A stretch of DNA of 64,000 nt from Adineta ricciae. Its lineage: Eukaryota > Rotifera > Eurotatoria > Adinetida > Adinetidae. The translations under genes were made by a program, and so were the position numbers. The notes beneath the pieces are model-generated. The model saw nothing but the letters and a program-made list of their open reading frames with translations. It did no database searches and was not told the DNA's origin. Of the stretch, positions 12,232 to 22,047 are shown one piece after another. The DNA lies in NCBI GenBank assembly GCA_905250025.1, contig CAJNOJ010000074.1:248001-312000 (forward strand). The letters run 5' to 3'. How positions within the stretch are numbered: position 1 is the stretch's first letter; every line of letters starts with the position of its first letter.

Positions 12232-14340
12232 ATGTCGAAAAGTAATAAAAATCAGAAATCAATCACATCATTTTTTAAAAATCCTGGACAAACAACAACA
12301 GCGACAAATGATCCGGTACCATCGAAAACGAAACCATCCCCAACCGTTGAAATGATGGAGATCAAGAAAGAAAAAGAGGACGTGCCCAAATTACTCTCGT
12401 CGTCGCCACCACCAGGACCAGCACCAGCATCGACAGTTAAAGCAGTACTTTCACCCAAAAAGCCAACAGCGGCTGTTGTGCCGACTATTCAGCGCAAGCC
12501 AACTCATGAAACTGAATGGATTAACTTATCCGATCGATTCTTACTGAACAATCGTAATTTCGATGTGCAGTACGCTCATCTATACGCTGAACGTCTTGGA
12601 TCAATGCGAAAGATTGTCACGAAAGCAGCAGAAAATCGGTGGAGTTAGTTTCATTTCAGCGACAAATAGGGCAATCGACATTGTTTCTCTCACAACTTTA
12701 GATTCGAAGGTTCCACTGAAGAAAATGAATGATCTTGTCTTAGACGAAGAATGCGTACTCATCGGTATCCTATTCAAACAAATGATCTTGAAACCTAGTA
12801 TTGTAAAACAATTAGCAACTGAAGTATGAACTCTTTCATTGAGAATTCAAAGAAGAATTGCATATCTATAGAATGGTTTCAATCTACAACCACCTCGAAA
12901 ACGTTATGTTGATCCATCGGATAAATTAGTTCTTGAGGAAGAATCACAACGAATTGTTCTCGATGGAAAAATTGATGTTAATCAATTTGTCACCGGTGAG
13001 CAGAAAAGATTGCGAAAGATTCTACCACTCGCGCTTGATTTGTCTACAGGAATTGTCATCGCCGTACTTGGCCATGAAGACGATAAAGGTGTATTCATTG
13101 TTAAAGATTATTGCTTCAAGGAACTTACAATTCCCAAACAAATCACGCCAACAAAAGATGAGAAGTACGATTAGTGAAAGTTGAAAGATAGTATTGAGAA
13201 AACTCTATTCAGATATGTTTTATTCGCTTCGGGTTTTCTCCTGTCTGAAACTTCGACCATATTCAATCAACTTGAATCTCTAACGAACTCACTAGCACAA
13301 GCAACAAATATCGAATCAACGCCAGTGAAAACTATTCTTAGTAATATCATTCGGTTTGTCGTTGCTGGAAATCTCATCGAGAGTTCAAACCGTTTGAAAG
13401 ACACAACCAATCAGGTGAGTTGTTGCCTATCGTCCGAAAGTTTGTTTACACTAAGACAATAAACTCTAGGCAAAATATTTAACACGAAAAATGGCTGCTA
13501 GTAGTGTCGAAGCTATGCAAAGTATCGATGAATTATTCGACAAAATTGCTGTAGGTCACACTTCTACTCTCCTAAAACATTCTCTTCAAGCTCGTGTATT
13601 GATAGACTGTAACTGATATTGATATCATCCCTGGTGTGAATGATCCAAGGTAAATTGAAAAGTCAAGGCTATTGTCTGAAGTACATCTTGTATGTGTTCT
13701 AGTTGTCATATGTTACCACAACAGCCATTGCATCCTTGCATGTTTCCAACTTCAAGTAAACGAAAAACAACACATTGTCTTACAAATCCATATGATTTTC
13801 AAATTGGTGATCTCCGGTAAGGCTTCTTCTCCCGTAGCTATGATCGTCTTGTATGTCTTGCTGATGGTAATAGTCTACTCGGTACATCAGGTCAAAATAT
13901 CGATGATATTGACCTTCAATCCACGATTGATAGTCGCGTTCAAATCTTAGAAAATTGTCTTACCTGGGGTAATATATCGCCAACATGTCCGGATACATTA
14001 AGTATGTTGAAAACAATCGAGTTTTACAGTTCAATTCGCTTTACTTCTTTCAGGTTGTTATCCGTACGTGAATAATGATCCATTTATCATTCATGAAACT
14101 CCACATGTATTCTTTGCTGGCAATCAACCAAAATTCGAGACTCGTCTTTTTAAAGGTAAACTGAATGCTATCGAATGAAGTTGATTGCAACTTGAGTTTT
14201 CAGGACCGAATGATATTCAAGTACGTCTTATTTGTATCCCATCATTTGCTCAATCGAATACATGTGTCGCTTTGAATTTGAATACACTCGAATGTCAGGA
14301 AATTTCATTCGAAAATCAAGTACCTCAACTTATTCAGTGA
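12232..14340 (+). CDS. POLD2: DNA polymerase delta subunit 2, with N-terminal PIP-box extension
   Basis: This is the B-subunit (p50) that bridges the catalytic and accessory subunits of replicative DNA polymerase delta. Family blocks run in order: NFDVQYAHLYAERL, FKQMILKPSI, a LVLEEESQRI segment, LTRKMAASSVEAM, IPGVNDPS, PQQPLHPCMF, NPYDFQIGD, GTSGQNIDDI, CPDTLSCYPY and HVFFAGNQPKFET. The calcineurin-like fold is the degenerate form normal for this family. The first exon adds about 95 residues of low-complexity sequence before the conserved core. At its very start is QKSITSFF (residues 8-15), a textbook PCNA-interacting motif; p50 proteins I know do not begin this way. The first intron is 12644-12701. 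The stop is 97 nt before the next gene. Confidence 0.95.
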
Positions 14341-14437
14341 GAACTGGCGCGATATTGTGATAATCGCTCAGCATGATAAACATTTCGTTCATTTCGTTCT
14401 TCTGTTAATATTGTAAAGACAAAAAAAATAAATCTAC

Positions 14438-15037
14438 ATGGATATTGAGAAACACAAGCACATCTTCGTCGAATTGCATGAACATATCAAACAAAAAGCA
14501 GATAAATCTCTTTCCGATCTCGTTGAATATGCACATAAAATAGAATGTTTTCTTCAAACTACATTCGTTTCCAATAACGAAGCAGTCAATGATAGAAATC
14601 CTAAACAGTTGAATTCCCTGATACAACCAGTGCAAAATTATCTGCATGATTTCATTGAAATAGTTGAACATTTAACCTTGTGGTTAGAATTACAAATTCC
14701 ATCGTATAGTGACAACGAAGATTTTCGGATTGTAGTGCAGAATGAGATTCTCGATGATATTGCGTCGATGAAAGCGCAATGTATCATCTACATGGGTCGA
14801 TTCGTTGAATATCGTGAGCAACGCGCTCAAGCCAATAAGGAACTGTTTAAACAACCGACATTTGATGATAATTATCATTTAATATCCAATCTCGATCATC
14901 AATTTCATCGAAATTTGAAACTAATGCTTATGGAGCTGAAATCTTATATCTTACGTATATGTAATTTATTAACAAAAAACAAAGATCTCCTCGAACGACA
15001 AAGTTTTCATCGACAACATATCAACAATTATTTCTAA
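14438..15037 (+). CDS. PSME3: Proteasome activator PA28/REG family subunit
   Basis: This is an 11S regulator that forms a ring on the 20S proteasome and opens its gate independently of ubiquitin. The single uninterrupted exon encodes 199 residues. The C-terminal four-helix domain aligns with PA28 gamma: LTLWLELQIPSYSDNEDF for the activation-loop region, VVQNEILDDIASM, then a helix containing RQSFHRQ near the end. The homologue-specific insert between helices 1 and 2 is short, which explains the size below the roughly 240-254 of vertebrate members. The C-terminus, NNYF, differs from the usual hydrophobic ending that docks on the proteasome. I assign PSME3-like because invertebrates usually carry only that type. 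AATAAA at 15160-15165. Confidence 0.85.
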   Translation: MDIEKHKHIFVELHEHIKQKADKSLSDLVEYAHKIECFLQTTFVSNNEAVNDRNPKQLNSLIQPVQNYLHDFIEIVEHLTLWLELQIPSYSDNEDFRIVVQNEILDDIASMKAQCIIYMGRFVEYREQRAQANKELFKQPTFDDNYHLISNLDHQFHRNLKLMLMELKSYILRICNLLTKNKDLLERQSFHRQHINNYF

Positions 15038-15394
15038 CGGCGAACATATACACAAGAAAATAGATCGAGCAGAGTTTGGTTGTTTATTATTTTTCGATAC
15101 GCAAGGTTGAGTCGAACTAAAAATATGTAGTCAACCTTCACTAGATCAGCATATAATGAAATAAAATTATACTGTTTACCGTATATACAATGAGTAACCT
15201 ATTTGGTTGTCATACGATCTTTCGAAATGACAATCGTAATAACCGTTACAAACGTCAATGAAAGATCAAACAGTGTTCAATCTTCGGATATCTTTCTCTC
15301 ATCAAGTGACAAAAAGCTTAAAAGTTTGTTTTTTTTTGTATTATTTCGACATTGCCTCAAGGTCATCTGCACAAATATTTGCATTTTATTCGAG
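15038..15394. other. Convergent spacer PA28 / lamin-tail gene
   Basis: This is the convergent 3' region of two genes. AATAAA at 15160-15165 serves the plus-strand PA28 gene. TTTATT at 15385-15390 (AATAAA on the minus strand) lies very close to the minus-strand stop. Nothing else is recognised. Confidence 0.4.
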
Positions 15395-15871
15395 TTATTC
15401 ATTTTCATTATCTGAGGATGACAATGTCCGATGAGAGAATATCGCGCGTTGACGTCCGGTGTGATCAAACAGTCGGGTAATACTCCATTGTCGAGCTTTA
15501 TTCCAGGTTAAAATCTTCGTTTTGACACTAACAAACGACTGCTGCTGTTGGTCTTGACTTTCGGGTGGAACAGGATCGGGTTCCGCTATACTTGACCAGA
15601 GTTCAACAGTCGTCGATGGCGGAATAATAAATTGATTTTTGATGATATATCGAAGCATGGGGAAATTGTCTGTCTGCCGTTCGATGTACCATCCTGCAAG
15701 ATCGTAATATTTTTTCGGACTGATATTCTCGATAATGATCAAATCGCCTGCTGGAGAACAGCCATTGAACATAATTGGACCTTTTGAGTATCGTCGAAAT
15801 AAAGTTTTCGTCTGAACCAGATCATCTTGGTTATCGTGATTGACAGACGTGATCGTTGTTCTTGTCATCAT
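15395..15871 (-). CDS. Stand-alone lamin tail domain (LTD) protein
   Basis: This single exon gives 158 residues from the ATG at 15869-15871. The middle resembles the immunoglobulin-like tail domain of lamins and protostome intermediate filaments: GDLIIIENISPKKYYDLAGW fits the first strands, YIERQ and FPMLRYIIKNQFIIPPSTTV the central ones, then VELWS and, after an acidic Pro/Gln insert, LTWNKARQWSITRLFD. No coiled-coil rod precedes it. An acceptor-like TCTTCAACAG ends about 20 nt upstream of the ATG, and the 600 nt upstream shows no rod-like exon. It could be a 5'-truncated intermediate-filament gene, but the leader-like acceptor favours a complete small gene. Likely location is the nucleus, by inference only. 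Confidence 0.6.
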   Translation of the reverse strand: MMTRTTITSVNHDNQDDLVQTKTLFRRYSKGPIMFNGCSPAGDLIIIENISPKKYYDLAGWYIERQTDNFPMLRYIIKNQFIIPPSTTVELWSSIAEPDPVPPESQDQQQQSFVSVKTKILTWNKARQWSITRLFDHTGRQRAIFSHRTLSSSDNENE

Positions 15872-16489
15872 ACGATTTAGATATAATTGTCTGTTGAAGA
15901 CACAAACCACAGGATGAAAAGCGAAATGAAATGATACGGCGAACTACTCAAGCGTTGCATTCATTTAATTTGATTGCCTCACTATTATTGATAACGAAGG
16001 TGACACAAGACAAGAATAATGATACCAACAGCAAAATCATAGGTATTAGCTTTCCAAGGAGGATGATCGACGCGTCGTTTTTTCCTTCCTGGCTTCACGT
16101 CCTTAATCTACTTGACAAAATGAAAGGTCGTTTTCTTTCTATCGTTCGTTTGTTCGCATTAATCAAAGGGTGGCTAAGACGTATTTTCTTGTTTTGTTTT
16201 ATTCTTAACAATAAACTTCACATATCTATCGTTGTTCATTTTTTCTCCTTCGAAGTCAAAAGAGAAGTATAAAAAACTGTTTTTCTAGACGAACAAAAGA
16301 AAAAAACAGAAATCTATTAACTATGCCATGTGAAATCACAAGAGACAGATCAATTTTCTCCCATGGTTGACTTTTGTTTTAATCAAATATAGAAAAATAA
16401 TAATAATAATATATAGAGATTCAACTTTTACAATCAAGCGTATATACAAATACAGATGAACATGACAACAATGTCAAATTGAAGACAAA
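15872..16489. other. Spacer between LTD gene and CHAF1A 3' end
   Basis: This spacer holds the upstream region of the lamin-tail gene and the 3' UTR of CHAF1A (both minus strand). It contains a TAA trinucleotide run at about 16395-16410. A 113-codon plus-strand reading frame here has no family features and is probably chance. On the minus strand, around 16020-16080, a Lys/Arg-rich stretch is open but cannot be spliced in frame to the lamin-tail exon by any site I found. Confidence 0.4.
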
Positions 16490-18891
16490 TTAGACAGGTG
16501 GTTGTTTGCGTTTTGGTATAAGCAATGTACATATAGGTGTACTATCAATTTTGATTTCGTCATTGGAAATGAGTGTTAATGGAGATGATTTGACATCTGT
16601 AACATTACTGGCGTCTTCTAGAACGTTGGTTTTGTTACTATTGATGGCTTCTGCATCAGCTTGAAAGAAAAGAATATATATGTGGAGGTAAAACGCGTGG
16701 AAATTCATTTACTCATCACAACGTCGGTATCGTCGATCATTGAACAGTTTTCATTGGAATTCATTTTACGACGTTTCGATGGTGAAGCACTTTCAACAAG
16801 AATTGAAGCTGAACTTATACGTTTCGCTGTTGGAGTGACAGCCGAGGGAATAATTGAAGCTTGTTGCTGTTCAGTGGATTGACCTGAAAGCATCCAACAT
16901 AGAAGTTTTAAGTCGTTTGACTGGCAAGACTAGATAATGTGATGAATTGGGATTGAGTATTACTTTTTTTCGAAGCTGTGGATTTCTTTTTCGATACTCG
17001 TTTTGGTTTGTCTCCGTTCGGAGCAGATTCTTCAGTAACTTCTTGTTCCTTCTCTTCCTGTTCCGGTTTTTGACAGATTTCTTTTGGTACAAGTATACGC
17101 TACAAACAAGAAGAAGAAGAATCAATTCCTATTGCTTTGTTGTTCTAAATATTACTTTGAATTGATGAAAATAGTTGGATAATTCAAATTTGACTTTGTC
17201 ATCTAACGCTGGATCGTAGATACAACCGAAAATAGGTTTTAATTCTCGTTGTTGATTAAGACGTGCGACTTTCTTATCCCATACATGCGATTTAGCTGCT
17301 TCACGAGCTTGCTTCGTTACTGTCGACTAAAAAACAGCCAATTCGATGTCCTAACTATCCGTATATCATATATTCTTACTTGTTGTTGTTCATCCTCATT
17401 CAATTCATCATCTGACAAGTGTCCATGCGGTACAATAAACGAGTCAGTATCACTATCGCTATCAACTGCTTCTGAATCACTCAAATCTTCGGCGTCAGAC
17501 CGAAGTTCTTCGCCGTCCTTACATGGCTCTTCCCATTCACCTTCGGAATCAACTGCATAATCAATCTAATAAATAAGACAAGACGGCTTTCGAATGAATC
17601 ATGCTCTATAACCAATATACATTATCGATTGCAGCATCGGGTTGTAATGGATTCGCATTGGCAGTTAACGCTTTCTTCAATGTTCCATAGTAAGGTGGAC
17701 GATTAAAATACTTCTCCGGAAAATGAATATATCGAGTTTTGAGCACATATTGATTGTTCATTGTTGTTGTTGTTGTTAGTGGCAAAGCCGTACAACTGCT
17801 CGAATCACTGGGAAAATATCGAAATCGCATACGACATATCGATCGCAAAACGAAGTCAAACCTGTTCAAACGCGGTCGTGCAGCATTTTCTACTTCAGTT
17901 GGTTTCATCGATCGCAAGTTTTCCAATAAATCCGATACGAAATTAACATCCTATGAGATGAACAGATGACGATTGAAGATCAACAATTGAGTAGATGTCT
18001 ACTCACCTGTTTGCAAACGATTTGATCAAAATCATCTGTGCAACGATGATAGACACAGTTATTATTCGTTGTTGCTGTTTGTCCGTCTTTCTAAACGAAT
18101 TGAAGGATTCGATCAGTATAAATAATAACAATATTGTTCGTACTTGTGTCGATTTTTCAATAGGTTTGAAATATTTGTTCATTGTGTTTGCCATCTGTTT
18201 CTGAAGCATCTCTTGTTTTTGTGCCGCCGCTTGTTTTTGTTCTTTCTTCTGCATGATTTCTGCTTTTTTACTTCTGCAAAATCGAAAAAAGCATGATGAA
18301 TGAGATGTTTCAATGATAAGAGAAAAACTAACGCATTATCTGCTTCTTTTCGAGCTCTTTCTTCGGCTCTTCGTGCTTTTTCCTGCTGGAGTTCTTCTGC
18401 TTTCCGAGCCTTTTCCTGTAGCAATTCTTCAGCTTTGCGTGCTTTCTCCTGTTGAAGTTCTTCCGCTTTTCGAGCTTTCTCTTCCGCTCGTCGAGCTTTC
18501 TCTTGTTGAAGTTCTTCTGCTTTTCGTGCTTTTTCTAGTCGAATTTCTTCAGCTTTCTTTGCTTTCACTAAAACAAACCAATCATCGATTGAAACAATCA
18601 TCCTCGAGCCGCTTACGTTCTTCTTGAAGACGCTTTTTCTCAGCTCTGGCTGCTTCTTCTTCAGCTTTCCTGGCATCCCGCTCCGATTTTCGTTGTGTCT
18701 AAAAGAAGATTAGTATTCGAGGTATTGATGGCCTTGCTTTTACTTACTATTTCTGCTTTGGACAATCTCGGCTTCGATATCGATTGTTGAGGCGTATCAG
18801 TCCCTGTTGATGGGGTCGAGCGCAACGGAGACAAAGCCAGAACGATACAATCGTCCTGAGATGAGTTCATCGATTGATTTTCAGATTCCAT
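16490..18891 (-). CDS. CHAF1A: Chromatin assembly factor 1 large subunit (p150)
   Basis: This is the CAF-1 subunit that deposits H3-H4 behind the replication fork through PCNA. The start is the ATG at 18889-18891 (MESENQSMNSSQDD). A highly charged KER helix follows at about 18340-18560, built from 11-residue Lys/Arg/Glu repeats (EELQQEKARKA and variants). Then comes NTMNKYFKPI, placed like the internal PIP-box of vertebrate p150. The CAF1A signature is clear: YIHFPEKYFNRPPYYGTL, then DYAVDSEGEWEEP, an acidic stretch and VPHGHLSDDE. A WHD-like segment and a Lys-rich tail end at the stop 16490-16492. About nine short introns. The KER repeat is the most unusual part of the DNA. Good family confidence. 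Confidence 0.9.
18340..18565 (-). repeat. 33-bp coding tandem repeat (KER domain of CHAF1A)
   Basis: About six imperfect 33-bp units each encode one 11-residue turn of the charged helix (consensus EELQQEKARKA). Differences are mostly Lys/Arg and Gln/Leu swaps plus one shortened unit. The repeat stays in frame and lies wholly within the CHAF1A coding region. Confidence 0.8.
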
Positions 18892-19120
18892 TTCGATGAG
18901 AATGAACAGATCGCGTCGACTAGTGGATTGTGTTTTCTGGTTAAAACAAAGAAATATTATTCGAATTTCTAGCACTGAATTCGAGTGGTTGTTCGAAAAA
19001 ACAAAGAATTTCACGATTTCTCTAAATTGATGTCGCTCATCGTTTGTTCCTGAACATGATTGGTCGAAAAGAATACGTAATATATGTATCAGAACGTTGA
19101 ATTTACACTTCTTATCGATT

Positions 19121-21740
19121 ATGACAGATAGTACAACGAGCACTTCATCGACTTGCGACGAGCTCGTCGACGATCGATATGGATTCATTTACAGACTTGT
19201 TTTCGAGTTGTTCACAGGTCGAAAATTAGCATCGAATATTTTAGTTTCGTTTTGTGCAGAATTTAAGAAAACGCTCGTTTTCAATGAAACAACATCGAAC
19301 TATAACTATGCCAGTCATGTTTCAAGTAGAGTCAATTTAGATGCAAGACATCCATGCATATTTTCGGATATTTCATCTAGTTAATAGTGTGGATTTTCCT
19401 CAGGGTCTAGCAAAGAGTAAAAAAGAGGCGAAAGCAGCAGCAGCACGACGTGCGATAGCTTGTTTACTTGAAATCAACGAAGAACAACTCAGTCCGGAAT
19501 ATCTCGGTCAGAATTCTCTTTGAAAATTCATCATCGCCGTTTGACTCCGACTTTTCTAGGACGAAAGCAAATATCGATCGATCGTCACGGCCATACATTG
19601 GCTCACTCAACAGATACAACGCATCAGCACGGTCTTATTGAAAGCTTTCTCGATGACTATGCACAAAAACTTCTCAAACTCGGACAGTAAAATCATTTTC
19701 TATAGTTTCAATGCTTTTGAATCACACATTCGATTTTTCCATTAGAGACGAAAATTTACTCAAATTGAAAGGTAATCGGATAGCTATCTTCCGAATGTAA
19801 CGAACAGAAAGTGTTTGTCAAGGCATCAAGACGAAAATCCAACAGCCTACGAGTGATGATAATAATAATAAACTTTCGGAAAATTTATATAAAAGCGATT
19901 CAACATCACGCTCAACCGCGATGAAACGTCTTGCCGATTATTGTAAGCAATTCTCTGTAGTTGCAGATATTGTCATGTCTACAGATGATCGAACGAACTT
20001 ACCCGCTGAAAAACGGTATTCGAACGGGTTGTCCCGATGATCAAACACTCGATTTCTCTTTAGGCATTTCGCGAAAGTCTACTTTGGTTTGAATAAAACT
20101 ATTATTGCTTCAGCGCATGGCTCCACGGCATTCGATGCTAAATCGAAAGCAGCTGATCGGGCCATGTTTGTTTTGTCGAGTCGAACTTCGAAAGACGGGG
20201 TAAACAATATTGAAAGACACCACTTATTCAGAAGAAATCCATTCGTTCTAGCCTTCACAATCGAACGAGAAGGCACTCCTGTCTCTATCATTATTCGATC
20301 AGCATTGTCAGCTAGTAGCTGACTTTGTTAAATATCATCAGGAGGCAAATACTTCACCGATATTTCAAACGTTGCAACATCGATCTTATGCTGCATTTAT
20401 TATAAAAAACAGTTGGTTTTGTTCGTAAAATCATCCTCTCGTAGTGCAATCGAGTTTCATAGATCAAAACGATCTGGGAAAAGTCGTGGCATTCGGTGTT
20501 GGTAGTCGATGTACATCACCTGATAGTATCGATGATGATGGCTGTGTAATACTTGATTGTCATGCACTGGCAATGGCAAGACGAGCTTTGTTGCAGTAAA
20601 TCATCATAAACCGATTCTAAACTTTTTTCTACTGTCTTCTCTTAGATATCTCTACGGTGAACTTCACGAACTTGCTCATGGTTCACCATCGATTCGAAAT
20701 ATTTTCCTTCGACCTCCCATCGGCAAATTGTATTTGCGAAATAGTGTCTCAATTCACTTAGTTCTATCGAATGCACCAAGTGGCGATGCAAGAGAATATC
20801 TCCCATTCGATTCGAACAACTATCTGAGCGCATATGATTCCGTGAGAATTTGTCTTTTTATCGTCATTTATCTGCACGTATATCATCTACAGGCTCAGTT
20901 GAAAATGACAGCTCATGCACCGATCTATGAAAATCGTGAACAAGGTTATCTAAGATACAAATATGTCGAAGGAATAGAAACAATAATTGCTACCCATCGG
21001 CAACGCTTTGGTCTGATGTCATGTAGTGATAAGATTCTCAAATGGAATGTTTTGGGAATTCAAGGTGCTCTTCTTTCGACATTGATTGAACCAATCAAGA
21101 TCTCGTCTATCACGAATCGTATATTTCCCTTGTTTTGCGTAAAACTATCGCTTACCATCTAATTGTAGTCAGTGGTTTTAAACAACAGCATACATCTCGT
21201 GCCTATTGCTGTCGCTTGAACAAAGCTTCATCGACACTCGATGTTCATCATCCTCAAATTGGTAATGATGAGAATCGATTTCATTGTTTTATCGATGGTA
21301 AAAGTTAATCTCTAGGTCGACCGAAAAATGTCACAGCTCCAACTGATGAGCTTGATCATCAGTTCAGTTATTTTTGGTCGTCTATTCACGCTGGCGAATT
21401 AATCGATGCATCAACTGGTCGTCCTACTTCCGGGTAATCAATAAAACTGACCGTTAGGCGAAGTCTATAACTATGATTTTCTTCTAGAGGCAATAGTGCT
21501 ATATCCAAAGCAGCATTTCTCGGTGAATTTAAGCAATTGTGTTTACAAATGTGTCATCCGTGCAATAGTCATATGACCTATAACGAATTGAAGCATTTAA
21601 ATGAAGAATATTTTCGTCGAAAACAGGTGATGACATCATTTCTTGAACACGCAAATTTTGGCTATTGGTCATCGGAGAAAACTCATTTGGAACAATTCAA
21701 ATACTCATCAAACATATCGCCAATTACTCAAAATAATTGA
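19121..21740 (+). CDS. ADAD1: ADAR-family protein with inactivated deaminase domain (ADAD/TENR-like)
   Basis: It has two double-stranded-RNA-binding domains followed by an adenosine-deaminase-like domain. dsRBD1 ends in GLAKSKKEAKAAAARRAIA; dsRBD2 contains HGSTAFDAKSKAADRAMF. The deaminase domain shows DCHALAMARRALLQYLYGEL, where editing enzymes have HAE, so the proton-shuttle Glu is Leu (20567-20569). The second zinc-binding Cys of the PCGDG motif is Ser (NAPSGDA, codon 20779-20781). The third ligand, in SCSDKI, remains, as do VLGIQGALLS and the C-terminal helices. This pattern fits the vertebrate testis protein ADAD1 (TENR), which binds RNA but does not edit. Two dsRBDs are more like ADAR2 than ADAD1. 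Editing is unlikely; an RNA-binding role is inferred. Confidence 0.82.
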
Positions 21741-22047
21741 AACCTTCCAATGTGGTACTATTTTGTCTTTTCGTTTGTATTATATGTAGACTAGAAGAAA
21801 TAAACAATCATCGATTGTGAAATTTAAAACATAGTAATAAAGATTGAATATTCTAGATTGATATTTAAGATCAAAATCATCAACGAGTCGAAAATCGACG
21901 GTAAGTTTAACACAATCCACTGCTTATTTTATTCTCGCTCAAAAATGAATCCATACGCCATCTACAGATGTTTGCTCAGTAGAAAATAGATTTGAATTGA
22001 CCTAATATTGTTTTTCTCTCAGCATTCATACTTTCCAAATCAACAAC
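21741..22047. other. Spacer ADAD-like / ACP7
   Basis: Same-strand spacer. AATAAA at 21799-21804 suits the upstream gene. TTTTTCTCTCAG ending at 22022 is an acceptor 25 nt before the ACP7 ATG. No gene seen. Confidence 0.4.

Noticed and set aside
15931-16272. 113-codon plus-strand open frame
   Set aside because: Hydrophobic low-complexity frame without family features, overlapping untranslated DNA of minus-strand genes.
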